Shown here piece after piece: positions 7,186-16,648 of a stretch of 64,000 bases of DNA. The DNA comes from Henriciella mobilis (GTDB lineage: Bacteria > Pseudomonadota > Alphaproteobacteria > Caulobacterales > Hyphomonadaceae): the NCBI RefSeq assembly GCF_003576315.1, contig NZ_QWFZ01000015.1:48478-112477 (forward strand), given 5' to 3'. Below the pieces are notes generated by a model. The model made no database searches, was not told the origin of the DNA, and worked only from the letters and a program-made list of their open reading frames with translations. Every line of letters begins with the position of its first letter. Position 1 is the first letter of the stretch. A program made the position numbers and the translations under genes.

Positions 7186-8757
7186 ATGCCTTCAGCCATG
7201 CTCACGGAACCAGACAAGCGCGCACTTGCCGCCATAGACAGGGCCCTCAAGCAGCGGCAGCTGGGCCAGGCCAATGAGCTGATCAAAGCAATGCTGGCAT
7301 CGTCGCCGGACCAGGTGGACGGCTGGATTGCAAGGGCGCGTCTCTCGCAGATGCTGGCTGATTTCGAGGCGATGCACGCAAGCCTGGAGAAGGCGGACGA
7401 GCTGGCACCGGGCTCTCCACTCGTCGGCCTGATGAAGGCCGAAGCACTCATCCATCTTGGGCGTATCCTGGAGGCGAAAGACGCCTTGAAGAAGATGGAA
7501 TTGGCTGCGTTTGACGATGCCGCATGGCTGGGCCGGCTGAGCGAGGCGTGGTCTCAATGCGGTGATTTTGCCGCCGCCGAGCGATGCGCGCGGCGGGCTG
7601 TGGCGCTCCGGCCGAACGAAACCGCCTTCCGCTTCGCCTTGTCGTCGGCCCTCGTAGCCCTCGGAAGGCTCGAAGACGCCGCCTGCGAACTCGACGCCAT
7701 CATCGAACGCGACCCGGATGACTTTGATGCCTGGTACAACCGGGCCACGCTGCGCAAGCCAACCGAAGAGGACAATCACGTCGACGCCATGCGCGCGGCA
7801 CTTGGATCCGGCCGCGCCAAGGGCCTGGGCCGTGTGCAGCTTAACTATGCGCTTGCCCACGAGCTGGAGGCGCTCGGCCGGTATGCCGAAAGTTTCACGG
7901 CCCTTCAGTCCGGGGCGGCCGCGCGCCGTGCCGGAATGGCGTACAAGGTTGAGCGTGACGTTCAGCGCATGCAGCAGATTGAAACCGTCTTCGACGCGGA
8001 CTTTCTGCAGGAAGGTCCGCAAGGGGACACTTCGGAAGGGCCGGTCTTCATTCTCGGCCTGCCGCGCAGTGGCTCCACGCTGGTCGATCGTATTCTGAGC
8101 GCCCATGCAGAGGTCGAGAGCCTCGGTGAGCTGACCGATTTTCCCATGGCGCTGACAGCGCTTTGCCGGCAGGGATTTCCAGGAGAAGACCTTGTGCCGG
8201 CCGCTGCAAAGCTCGACCCTGAACGGCTCGGGCAGGCCTATCTGAAGCGGATCGGAGAGCGGGCGTCGGGAAAGTGCCGGTACATGATCGACAAGGCCCC
8301 GCTCAATTACCTCTATATCGGGCTGATCGCGAAGGCCCTGCCCAATGCCCGGATCATCCATATGCGGCGCGATCCGATGGATAATGCCTTCGCGATGTAC
8401 AAGACGCTGTTCCGGATGGGGTATCCATTCTCCTACGATTTCAATGATCTTGCCGCCTACATGAATGCGAAGGACCGGCTGATGCGCCATTGGAGGGCGC
8501 TGCTGCCGGGCCGCATCCTTGATATCGACTATGAGGCGGTGGTTTCAGACCTGCGGTCTGAGACCGAACGCATGCTGGACTTCCTCGGCCTGGCTTGGGA
8601 CCCGGCGTGCCTGGCCTTCCACGAAAACACATCACCCTCTGCAACGGCGAGCGCAGCGCAAGTCCGCCAGCCGCTTTACGCCTCGTCGGTCGGCAAGTGG
8701 CGGCGCTACGAAGAAGGGCTCAAACCCTTGAGGGCGCTGCTCGGAGAGCAGACCTGA
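7186..8757 (+). CDS. TPR-containing sulfotransferase
   Basis: A 523-residue cytoplasmic protein. Residues about 10-270 are tetratricopeptide-type helical repeats (for example ALSSALVALGRLEDAACELD, LNYALAHELEALGRYAESF). Residues about 285-515 are a PAPS-dependent sulfotransferase domain, with the 5'-phosphosulfate loop LGLPRSGSTLVDRIL at 290, the 3'-phosphate motif IIHMRRDPMDNAF near 390-402 and the closing GKWRRYEEGL. Such TPR-sulfotransferases often follow TonB receptor genes in alphaproteobacteria; the acceptor substrate is unknown. The stop overlaps the next start by one base (TGATG). A second ATG at 7198 is a possible alternative start. Confidence 0.85.
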   Translation: MPSAMLTEPDKRALAAIDRALKQRQLGQANELIKAMLASSPDQVDGWIARARLSQMLADFEAMHASLEKADELAPGSPLVGLMKAEALIHLGRILEAKDALKKMELAAFDDAAWLGRLSEAWSQCGDFAAAERCARRAVALRPNETAFRFALSSALVALGRLEDAACELDAIIERDPDDFDAWYNRATLRKPTEEDNHVDAMRAALGSGRAKGLGRVQLNYALAHELEALGRYAESFTALQSGAAARRAGMAYKVERDVQRMQQIETVFDADFLQEGPQGDTSEGPVFILGLPRSGSTLVDRILSAHAEVESLGELTDFPMALTALCRQGFPGEDLVPAAAKLDPERLGQAYLKRIGERASGKCRYMIDKAPLNYLYIGLIAKALPNARIIHMRRDPMDNAFAMYKTLFRMGYPFSYDFNDLAAYMNAKDRLMRHWRALLPGRILDIDYEAVVSDLRSETERMLDFLGLAWDPACLAFHENTSPSATASAAQVRQPLYASSVGKWRRYEEGLKPLRALLGEQT

Positions 8758-10946
8758 TGCGGCGTGTCCTCTCCTGTCTCGTGCTTGTGATTGCCGTGAT
8801 CGCCTGCGTGCAGGCCGCCGGTGCGCAGACCCTGCTGGACGAAACCTTCCAGTCCGGTGAGCTCGGAGCCTGGCGCGGAGACCCGGGGCGGGGCGATATC
8901 CAGCTGACGGAGTATGCAGGCAACTACTCGATCCGCCTTCGCCGCGACGCTTGGGCGGGCCGAACAATACAAGGCACTGTCGAAGCTGGAGAGACGCTGG
9001 TCGTTTCGGCAGACTTTGCAGCCAATGGACTCGAGAAATCGGACGCCTGCCTGCTCGAATTCTCCGCAGGCGGACAGCCTTGGGTGACGATTGGCAGCGT
9101 TGGCGACGGTCAGGATGACGGCGTTACGCTGACGGGTGTGTCGGGAGACATCGCCGGGCCGCTGAGCCAGATGGCGGTCAGGGTGCGAAGCGGTGGGAAT
9201 GCCATCAACGACACCTGCTGGGCCGATAATATCCGGGCGGTCAGGCAGGTGCCCTTACCCTCCGACGCTGATGCGCGCGCCGCCCTCGAGCAAATTCTGG
9301 ATGGAGAAGGGACGCCGTCCAGTCTTCTTCCGATGAGCGTATTTGAGCCAATTGCGGAAGCAGGCGAGCCCGCAGCATCCATGCAGGGCAGGCTGACGCT
9401 CAGCCCGGATGCGCAATCGGTCCAGGCAAACGTCCTGGCTGACCGCTTCGGCTATGCAGATGAACTGGCACCGCAGCGTGAGCTGCCCGAGATAAGCATC
9501 GATTTCGTCACGTCTCGAGGTCACCTCATTCCGGCAAAACGTCATCTGGTCCTTACCGGCAATCCTCACTGGGACCTGATTATGACCACCGGCCGTGTCT
9601 GGAGCTTGCCTGGCCAGCAGGGCGACCTGCGCGCGGTGCTGCCGTTTGCGCTTGTCGAAAAGAATGCAAATTGCGTCCATAATGGTCTGATTGTTCTCGA
9701 TATTCTGGGTGATGGCTCCACCTCGCCGGCCTTTTGGCAGGTCGCGTCCGAGACCTGCGCCTATTTTCAGTTCGACGCATGGGGGCTCATGGAGGCTGGG
9801 TTTGAAGCAGCTGACGTCGAAAACGCCGCCACCATCGTCGAAGGCTATGAGCGGGAGCTGGACAGCCGGCTTCCTGTTCGCGCTATACAAGACCTGGCGC
9901 GGGACTTTCCCGGAATAGACGCGAGCGCATTCGGCGCTGCAAGCGACGTCGATCCCGAAGACATGACACTCTTCGGGCTGACGGTCGAAGGCCATCACTA
10001 TGCGAGCGAGTGCGGCACGCGGGCGGGGCCGATGCCGCTTTGTGATGAGCTGGTCATTCCGTCCTATTCCTTCGCGAAATCGATGTTTGCCGGCCTCGGC
10101 ATGATGCGGCTGGAGCACCTCTATCCGGGTGCCATGGACGCGCTGATTGTCGACTATGTGCCCGCTTGTGCGGAGCAAGGTTCCTGGAACGATGTCACCT
10201 TTGCCGATGCGCTCAACATGGCGACGGGGCATTACGGGTCGGCCGCTCCTGATGCCGATGAAGATGCGTCGGTCGATCAGGAATTCTTTGTGACGACCTC
10301 TCAAGCGCGCAAGCTTGCGCTCGCCTGCGGGCAGTTCCCGCGCCGGACAGCGCCGGGCAAGACATTCGTCTATCACACCTCCGACACCTATCTGCTCGGC
10401 ACGGCCATGCAGGCCTTCCTTCGCGCGAAAAAGGGAGCGGAGGCGGACATCTACAGGGACCTGCTCGTCGAGCCGCTCTGGCGCCGGCTCGGTCTCTCGC
10501 AAGTGCTCGATGAGACGCGGCGTTCCGGGCCGTCCGCCGATTCTCAACCGTTCACCGGCTGGGGCCTGTTCATGCAGCGCGGCGACCTGGCGAAGCTTCT
10601 CGTATTTCTCGGCGGCGCCGATGGGGAGATCGACGGTGAGCAGGTCGTCGCGAAAAGGCCGCTCAGACAGGCCCTTCAGAAGGAGGGAGAGGGTGACGGT
10701 CTGCCCGCTGCAGAGGCGCCACTCTTCTACAGGAACGGCTTCTGGGCGTTCGACATTCAGGCCTATGGGGGCTGCGATTCTCCAACGCGCATTCCATTCA
10801 TGTCCGGCTTCGGCGGGCTCGTCGCCGCAATCATCCCGAACGGCGTGACCTACTACTATGTCAGCGATGGCGGCGCGTATCGCTGGGCCGGTGCCGCACT
10901 CGAAACCGGTGCGATTTCAAACTTCTGCAAGGGAGGGCGCCCATGA
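8757..10946 (+). CDS. Exported serine hydrolase, beta-lactamase/PBP family
   Basis: A 729-residue protein with a signal peptide ending AAGAQT. The ATG at 8757 overlaps the sulfotransferase stop (TGATG) and is preferred over an upstream in-frame codon at 8595. Residues 25-150 look like a beta-sandwich with cysteines. The C-terminal half is a class C beta-lactamase/DD-peptidase-like fold, with the nucleophile motif SFAK (S438, K441) and a second motif YHTSDTYLLG at Y539. It is probably a periplasmic esterase, peptidase or amidase rather than a drug-resistance enzyme. Its stop overlaps the MFS start by 4 bases, in line with a four-gene receptor-centred unit. Confidence 0.75.
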   Translation: MRRVLSCLVLVIAVIACVQAAGAQTLLDETFQSGELGAWRGDPGRGDIQLTEYAGNYSIRLRRDAWAGRTIQGTVEAGETLVVSADFAANGLEKSDACLLEFSAGGQPWVTIGSVGDGQDDGVTLTGVSGDIAGPLSQMAVRVRSGGNAINDTCWADNIRAVRQVPLPSDADARAALEQILDGEGTPSSLLPMSVFEPIAEAGEPAASMQGRLTLSPDAQSVQANVLADRFGYADELAPQRELPEISIDFVTSRGHLIPAKRHLVLTGNPHWDLIMTTGRVWSLPGQQGDLRAVLPFALVEKNANCVHNGLIVLDILGDGSTSPAFWQVASETCAYFQFDAWGLMEAGFEAADVENAATIVEGYERELDSRLPVRAIQDLARDFPGIDASAFGAASDVDPEDMTLFGLTVEGHHYASECGTRAGPMPLCDELVIPSYSFAKSMFAGLGMMRLEHLYPGAMDALIVDYVPACAEQGSWNDVTFADALNMATGHYGSAAPDADEDASVDQEFFVTTSQARKLALACGQFPRRTAPGKTFVYHTSDTYLLGTAMQAFLRAKKGAEADIYRDLLVEPLWRRLGLSQVLDETRRSGPSADSQPFTGWGLFMQRGDLAKLLVFLGGADGEIDGEQVVAKRPLRQALQKEGEGDGLPAAEAPLFYRNGFWAFDIQAYGGCDSPTRIPFMSGFGGLVAAIIPNGVTYYYVSDGGAYRWAGAALETGAISNFCKGGRP

Positions 10947-12145
10947 GCGACACCTCGATACCGCATGCACGTGCCTCGCTTCGCGTTGACCCGGATGGCT
11001 GGACGGCCGCCATCATCCTTGCCTTTCTCGCAACGGCTGGCCTCTTTTACGTCAACATCATGGCGGCCATCGTCGACGGCCTGGTGGCTGGCCTCGGCCT
11101 GTCCGAAGGCCAGGCTGGTCAGATCGGTTCTATCAACATCTATGGCGCAGCGGCCGGCGCGCTTTTGGCAACAGCAACTGTGCGCCGGATGCCATGGAGA
11201 GTGACCTGCATCAGTTGCCTGGTCGCCCTGATTGCCATCGACCTCGGTTCGATCGCCATCGACAGTTTTTCGGTGCTGTTTGCCGCAAGAGCTGTTCATG
11301 GCTTCATCGGGGGGCTTCTGACCGGAACCGCGTTTGCCCTCATCGCGCGCACGGCCAAGTCTGACCGGACATTCGGTATGCTGCTCTTCGTTCAATTCGG
11401 ACTTGGAGGGCTTGGTGTCATGTTGCTGCCCCCGCTTGCACCGCTCTACGGGACCAGCGCGCTCTTTCTCTCGCTCGCCGCCTTCAGCCTTGCGACGCTG
11501 CTGATGCTGCCGTTTCTGTCGGCCCATCCGGCGACGGCAAGAGACCCTGAAAGCGCTGAGGAGTCGCCGCGGATGCAGTGGCGCCCGCTGATAATGACAT
11601 TGCTTGCGATCTTTGTCTTCCAGGCCGCGAACATGGGATTGCTGGCCTATATCATCCGTCTTGGAATTGGGTACGGTCTTGAGCGTGAATATGTCTCAAT
11701 GGCACTCGGCCTGGCGACATGGGTCGCCCTGCTGGGGCCGGCCCTCGTTATGATCTGCGGCCTGAAATTCGGGCGGTTCTGGCTGCTCTTTGCCTCCATG
11801 ATCCTCACGCTTTTCGGCACGGCGGTTTTTCACTGGAGCGCCAGCCCGGCCGCCTACATGATCGCCAATTGCGGGACAGGGATCACCTGGGGCTTCGTTG
11901 TCGCCTATCTGCTCGGCATGACCGCGGAGTTCGACAAGGCCGGCCGGGCGTCGGCTTTTGGCGGGTTCATTTCGAAGATGGGGCTGGCCTCAGGCCCTCT
12001 CATCGCGGGTTGGATTCTCGGCGCTGGTCTGGGCCTGTCGACGCTGATCAATACAGCGCTCGCCGGCCTGGCGCTAAGCATGGTCATCATGCTCTTTCCG
12101 GCACGGCATCTGGACAGCCATCGCGATCGCATTCTGGCGCAATAA
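10943..12145 (+). CDS. MFS transporter
   Basis: A 400-residue inner-membrane protein with about 12 hydrophobic segments, typical of the major facilitator superfamily. The segment after helix 2 (ATATVRRMPWR) and the amphipathic loop near residue 190-215 fit the usual 6+6 layout. It is coupled by a 4-base overlap to the hydrolase gene and so probably imports the product released by the receptor/hydrolase system. The substrate is not assignable. Confidence 0.8.
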   Translation: MSDTSIPHARASLRVDPDGWTAAIILAFLATAGLFYVNIMAAIVDGLVAGLGLSEGQAGQIGSINIYGAAAGALLATATVRRMPWRVTCISCLVALIAIDLGSIAIDSFSVLFAARAVHGFIGGLLTGTAFALIARTAKSDRTFGMLLFVQFGLGGLGVMLLPPLAPLYGTSALFLSLAAFSLATLLMLPFLSAHPATARDPESAEESPRMQWRPLIMTLLAIFVFQAANMGLLAYIIRLGIGYGLEREYVSMALGLATWVALLGPALVMICGLKFGRFWLLFASMILTLFGTAVFHWSASPAAYMIANCGTGITWGFVVAYLLGMTAEFDKAGRASAFGGFISKMGLASGPLIAGWILGAGLGLSTLINTALAGLALSMVIMLFPARHLDSHRDRILAQ

Positions 12146-12220
12146 ACACCGCCCAACTGGTACTATTGCCCATAAAGCCAGCGGCTAGTCTGGCCTCATC
12201 GATAGTTGAGGGGTTCAGAA

Positions 12221-13678
12221 ATGCCAGGCATCGGTTTCGACTGCCCGACAAAGGCTTTCATCGCGGGCGAATGGCGCCCGGCTCAGACCGGACAGGTCTT
12301 TGATGTGAGAGATCCGGCCACTGGAGACGTGATTGCGCGGGTTGCCGATTGCAGCGCAGCGGATGCGCAAGCCGCTGTCGACGCAGCGCACGAAGCACAG
12401 TCACAGTGGGCTTCAAAACCGGCAGGCGAGCGCTCGGTCATCCTGCGCAAGTGGCGCGACCTCATGGTCGAGGAGGCTGACCGGCTGGCCCGCATCCTGA
12501 CGCTGGAAAACGGCAAACCCCTGGCCGAAGCGCGCGGCGAGATCCTCTACGGCGCGTCCTATTTTGAATGGTTCGCTGAAGAGGCCAAGCGGATTTATGG
12601 AGAGACAATCCCGTCTCCGGCGCCGGACAAGCGTATCCTCGTGATCCGTCAGCCCGTCGGCGTCTGCGCCGCGATCACGCCCTGGAACTTCCCGAATGCC
12701 ATGCTGGCGAGAAAGGTTGCTGCGGCCCTGGCGGCTGGCTGCACAATGGTTGCCAAACCCGCAGAGGATACGCCGCTTTCTGCGCTCGCCATGGCGGCGC
12801 TTGGCGAACGGGCCGGATTGCCGGCTGGCGTGTTCAACGTTGTTCCGACCACCGCGCCCGCCGACATCGGTGAAGTGCTCACAACAAGTGACAGGGTCAG
12901 GAAAGTGACCTTCACGGGGTCCACGAATACCGGCCGCACTCTGATGCGCCAGTCGACCGGCACGATCAAGAAGGTCTCCATGGAGCTTGGCGGGAACGCG
13001 CCGTTCATCGTGTTCGACGATGCTGACCTGGAGAAGGCGGCAGACGGGCTGATGGCCTCGAAGTTCCGCAATGCCGGTCAGACCTGTGTCTGCGCCAACC
13101 GTGTCTTCGTGCACGCTTCTGTCATGGACCGGTTCGCCAGTATTGTCCGCAGCAAGGTGGCCGCGCTCAAGATCGCGCCCGGCCTGGAAGAGGGCGCGCA
13201 GATCGGGCCGCTGATCAACAGCCAGGCGGTGAGAAAGGTTGAGGCGCTCGTCAATTCCGCGGCTGAAGCCGGGGCCAGCATTGTGCAAGGCGGAACGCGC
13301 CACGAGGCCGGCGAGTTGTTCTACGCGCCGACAGTGCTCTCCAACGTAAGTCATGACATGGAGATCGCCCGCGAAGAAATCTTCGGGCCGGTTGTGCCGC
13401 TGATTTCTTTCGAGACGGAAAGCGACGTCATCGCAGCGGCGAACGACACCGTTTACGGGCTTGCAGCCTACGCCTTCACGAATGACCTCGGCCGGGCCTT
13501 CCGCGTTTCGGAAGGGCTCGAATACGGCATGGTCGCCATCAATGACGGCGCGCTGTCGAATGCGGCGGCGCCCTTTGGCGGCGTGAAGCAATCCGGCCTC
13601 GGCCGTGAGGGCTCGAGCCACGGCCTCGATGACTATCTTGAACTCAAATACATCCTGCTAGGAGGGCTGGGCGGCTGA
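12221..13678 (+). CDS. gabD: Succinate-semialdehyde dehydrogenase
   Basis: A 485-residue aldehyde dehydrogenase oxidising succinate semialdehyde to succinate, the second step of the GABA shunt. ATG 12221 is preferred over a TTG at 12206 because GAGGGG lies about 7 bases ahead. The family signatures are present: ITPWNFPNAM, the glycine motif FTGSTNTGR, the general base E255 in MELGGNAP, the catalytic C289 in NAGQTCVCANR and EEIFGPV. It is followed 15 bases later by gabT, which supports the GabD assignment over other aldehyde dehydrogenases. Confidence 0.9.
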   Translation: MPGIGFDCPTKAFIAGEWRPAQTGQVFDVRDPATGDVIARVADCSAADAQAAVDAAHEAQSQWASKPAGERSVILRKWRDLMVEEADRLARILTLENGKPLAEARGEILYGASYFEWFAEEAKRIYGETIPSPAPDKRILVIRQPVGVCAAITPWNFPNAMLARKVAAALAAGCTMVAKPAEDTPLSALAMAALGERAGLPAGVFNVVPTTAPADIGEVLTTSDRVRKVTFTGSTNTGRTLMRQSTGTIKKVSMELGGNAPFIVFDDADLEKAADGLMASKFRNAGQTCVCANRVFVHASVMDRFASIVRSKVAALKIAPGLEEGAQIGPLINSQAVRKVEALVNSAAEAGASIVQGGTRHEAGELFYAPTVLSNVSHDMEIAREEIFGPVVPLISFETESDVIAAANDTVYGLAAYAFTNDLGRAFRVSEGLEYGMVAINDGALSNAAAPFGGVKQSGLGREGSSHGLDDYLELKYILLGGLGG

Positions 13679-13693
13679 GCCCGGCGATACGCC

Positions 13694-14968
13694 ATGAAAA
13701 ACGAAACGCTCCTGAAATCACGCGAAGCCGCTGTCCCTCGCGGCATTGGCAGCATGCACCCGGTCTTTGCGAAGAGAGCCCTGAACTCCGAAATCTGGGA
13801 TGAAGAAGACCGGCGCTACATCGATTTTGCGTCCGGTATCGCCGTGAACAATACGGGCCACAACCATCCCAGGGTGCAAGCGGCAGCGGCTGAACAGCTC
13901 GGCAATTTCTCCCATGTATGCTTCCAGGTGACGCCTTACGCGCCCTACATCGAGCTGGCTGAGAAGCTATCGGCACTGGCACCCGGCCCCACACCGAAGA
14001 AGACCATCTTCCTGACGACAGGGGCTGAAGCCGTCGAGAACGCCGTGAAGATCGCGCGGGCCGCAACGGGCCGGCCGGGCGTCATCGCGTTCGGTGGCGG
14101 GTTTCATGGCCGCACGATGATGACGATGGCCCTTACGGGGAAGGTCGCGCCATACAAGATTGGCTTTGGCCCGTTCCCGGCCGATGTCTGGCATGTGCCG
14201 TTTCCAGTGCCGTATCATGGCGTCACCGAGGCGGACTCGCTGAAGGCGCTCGAAAACCTGTTCAAGGCCGATGTCGAGCCCGGCCGGATCGCGGCGATCA
14301 TCATCGAGCCGGTGCAGGGCGAGGGTGGCTTTTACGCGGCAAGCCCCGCTTTCATGCAGACGCTACGCGCGATTTGCGACGAGCATGGCATCTTGCTTAT
14401 CTGCGACGAAATCCAGACCGGTTTCGCCCGCACGGGCCGCGTCTTCGCGACCGAGTATGCCGACATCGAACCTGACCTGATGACGATCGCGAAAGCCATG
14501 GCTGGCGGGTTCCCGATCTCTGGCGTCATCGGCAAGAAAGATATCATGGACGCCCCCGCGCCCGGCGGTCTCGGCGGCACTTATGGCGGCTCACCGCTCG
14601 GCTGTGCGGCAGGCCTCGCTGTGCTCGATGTCATTCGGGAAGAGGGGCTTTGCGAGCGGGCCGTCGAAATCGGAGACCGGGTGACCCGTCACTGTAATGC
14701 GCTTCGCCAGTCGGACAGGGGGATCGGTGACATCCGTTCGCTCGGCGCGATGGCAGCGATGGAAATGATCTATGACGGCGATGCCTCGCAGCCTGATCCT
14801 GACCGGACAAAACGGATCGTTCACGAAGCGCGCGAGCGCGGACTTCTGCTCCTGTCCTGCGGTGTGCGGGCGAATGTCATCCGCTTCCTCATGCCTCTGA
14901 CGATTCCGTTCGAGGTGCTGGATGAGGGCCTGGCGATCCTGACCGAAGCGGTGAAGGCATCCCGGTAA
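13694..14968 (+). CDS. gabT: 4-aminobutyrate aminotransferase
   Basis: A 424-residue class III PLP aminotransferase converting GABA and 2-oxoglutarate to succinate semialdehyde and glutamate. The PLP lysine is K267 in MTIAKAMAGGFPISG, the cofactor aspartate sits in LLICDEIQTGFARTG, and TTGAEAVENAVKIAR and GGFHGRT are intact. Its position directly after gabD makes the GABA shunt the likely pathway. Confidence 0.92.
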   Translation: MKNETLLKSREAAVPRGIGSMHPVFAKRALNSEIWDEEDRRYIDFASGIAVNNTGHNHPRVQAAAAEQLGNFSHVCFQVTPYAPYIELAEKLSALAPGPTPKKTIFLTTGAEAVENAVKIARAATGRPGVIAFGGGFHGRTMMTMALTGKVAPYKIGFGPFPADVWHVPFPVPYHGVTEADSLKALENLFKADVEPGRIAAIIIEPVQGEGGFYAASPAFMQTLRAICDEHGILLICDEIQTGFARTGRVFATEYADIEPDLMTIAKAMAGGFPISGVIGKKDIMDAPAPGGLGGTYGGSPLGCAAGLAVLDVIREEGLCERAVEIGDRVTRHCNALRQSDRGIGDIRSLGAMAAMEMIYDGDASQPDPDRTKRIVHEARERGLLLLSCGVRANVIRFLMPLTIPFEVLDEGLAILTEAVKASR

Positions 14969-15010
14969 GCTGGCGCGCTGACGCTGTCCCCAACGCCTCC
15001 CGCCGACACG

Positions 15011-16453
15011 CTAGGCGGCCGCCATTGCCCGGCGATTGGCGTACAGGTCGCGGATGAAGGTCCGGCCCGCCGCGAGGAAGAAAAGGCCAGCGAAGGCAAA
15101 CAGGCCGGTGGCAACCACGCAGGCCCACTTCACGCCATAGGCGCGCGCGTCGCGGCAGGCTGCGACGAGTTCTTCGGAGAGGCTTGCATCGGTCAGGCTG
15201 CAGGAGGCCGTGATCTGGCCGGCCAGGTCATTGGCGCCGATCCAGCTCGCGGACATCAGGTCGGCCACGATTCCAAGCGCTGGCGGGCCGGCGCCGTAGC
15301 CGATCAGATTGACGATGAAGAGCAATATGGCGACCGACGTCGCCCGTACGCGCAGGCTGACCACAGCCTGCGCAATGTTGTACTGCGCGCCGAGATAGAA
15401 ATATTGCAGCACGCTGGCGACCATCAGCAAGACCAGCATCAGCGTGCTGCCGCCGACCAGGAAAGCCGAGGCATAAAGCGGGGCGCAGACCAGGAAGGCG
15501 ATCCCCGGCACCCAGGTGGCTGCTGTCTCTGAACGTCTTGAGGCTTTCTCGGTCAGGAAGCCGCCGAGAAAGGCGCCAAGCGTGCCGGCGAGTCCGACAG
15601 GGGCCATGAACATGAGCGCCGTCTGCGCTGGCGTGTAGCCGTGCGTGAAGACGACATGCTGCGGTTGAAGGCCGACCAGGGCGTAGCCTGCAAAGGCCGC
15701 CAGGGTGGCGCCAGCGGTCATGATCCAGAAAGTGCGCTTCGAGACGATCTCCTTGATGGCATCGCGAAAACTTGCGCGCTCGACTTTTTCGGTTCCCGGC
15801 GGATCGGAGTAGCCGCGGGGCGGCTCTTTCACGGTGAGCAGGAAGATGAGCCCGAGAAGGATCCCCGGCGCGCCGACAAAGATGAACGCTTCGCGCCAGG
15901 TGAATATATCGAGGATGACGCCGCCGAAGACCTGGGCGAGGACGCCGCCGGCCGTGACGCCCATGGCGTAAATGCCAAGCGCCGTCGGGCGGACAGCCGG
16001 CGCGTAATAGTCGCTGATCATGGAGTTGGCTGGAGGCGTGCAGCCCGCTTCGCCGACACCGACAAGCATTCGGGCGAGCAGCAGCGTGACGAAGCCTGTC
16101 GTGAAACCGCAGAGGACGGTGGCCAGCGACCAGAGGATGACACAGATGCCGATGATCAGCTTGCGGCTCATTCGCTCGGAGAGGTTCGCGATCGGGATAC
16201 CGAGCAGTGTGTAGAAGAGGGCGAAACCGATGCCCGACAGCAGGCCGAACTGGAATTGCGAGAGCTGGAATTCGTTGATGATCGGCACGCTGACGACGCT
16301 GATCAGGATCCGGTCGATGAAATTGAAGGTGTAGACCAGCGTCAGGGACATCAGCACGAAGGACCTGTATCCGAACGTGCCAAAGCTCTGTCCAAGACGA
16401 GCCGTCGCGCTCTGGATAGGGTGCCCGGCCGGGCTCGAAACTGTTTCGCTCAT
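15011..16453 (-). CDS. MFS transporter, spinster-like
   Basis: About 480 residues with 12 predicted membrane helices. The helix-1 motif FNFIDRILISV and helix-2/3 loop IANLSERMSRKLIIG match spinster-type MFS transporters, and GVGEAGCTPPANSMISDYY is a hallmark of that group. I prefer the ATG at 16453 (MSETVSSP); the frame extends to 16525. A 15-base ATAG-N7-CTAT site (16593-16607) lies upstream, like those before nhaA and the carbonic anhydrase gene, so the transporter may belong to the inorganic-carbon regulon. The substrate is unknown. Confidence 0.8.
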   Translation of the reverse strand: MSETVSSPAGHPIQSATARLGQSFGTFGYRSFVLMSLTLVYTFNFIDRILISVVSVPIINEFQLSQFQFGLLSGIGFALFYTLLGIPIANLSERMSRKLIIGICVILWSLATVLCGFTTGFVTLLLARMLVGVGEAGCTPPANSMISDYYAPAVRPTALGIYAMGVTAGGVLAQVFGGVILDIFTWREAFIFVGAPGILLGLIFLLTVKEPPRGYSDPPGTEKVERASFRDAIKEIVSKRTFWIMTAGATLAAFAGYALVGLQPQHVVFTHGYTPAQTALMFMAPVGLAGTLGAFLGGFLTEKASRRSETAATWVPGIAFLVCAPLYASAFLVGGSTLMLVLLMVASVLQYFYLGAQYNIAQAVVSLRVRATSVAILLFIVNLIGYGAGPPALGIVADLMSASWIGANDLAGQITASCSLTDASLSEELVAACRDARAYGVKWACVVATGLFAFAGLFFLAAGRTFIRDLYANRRAMAAA

Positions 16454-16592
16454 GCTCTTGCTCAGCCCTACATCCCGGCGAACCGTCAGGGCCGAACCCG
16501 AAAAACGGCCTGGCTTCATTCCCAAGGATCAGTGCGACGGGACGCTACTGGCTGTCTCATGATGAGAACAATATGATTTTCAGAAGAGTTTG

Positions 16593-16607
16593 ATAGCTAA
16601 AGCCTAT
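16593..16607. promoter_or_regulatory. OxyR-type operator-like site upstream of the MFS gene
   Basis: ATAGCTAAAGCCTAT has both arms ATAG and CTAT exact with a 7-base spacer, and matches 9 of 10 fixed positions of the published OxyR core ATAGnTnnnAnCTAT. It is 140 bases upstream of the chosen MFS start and just downstream of the NhaR-like gene. Confidence 0.5.
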
Positions 16608-16648
16608 GGCAAGAGCGTCGGCATCCACGCCCGATGGCGTCCCGGTGC

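Noticed and set aside
7192..8490. A 432-codon minus-strand frame
   Set aside because: Antisense to the TPR-sulfotransferase, whose motifs are unmistakable; the minus product has no recognisable feature.
9255..10547. A 430-codon minus-strand frame
   Set aside because: Antisense shadow of the serine hydrolase.
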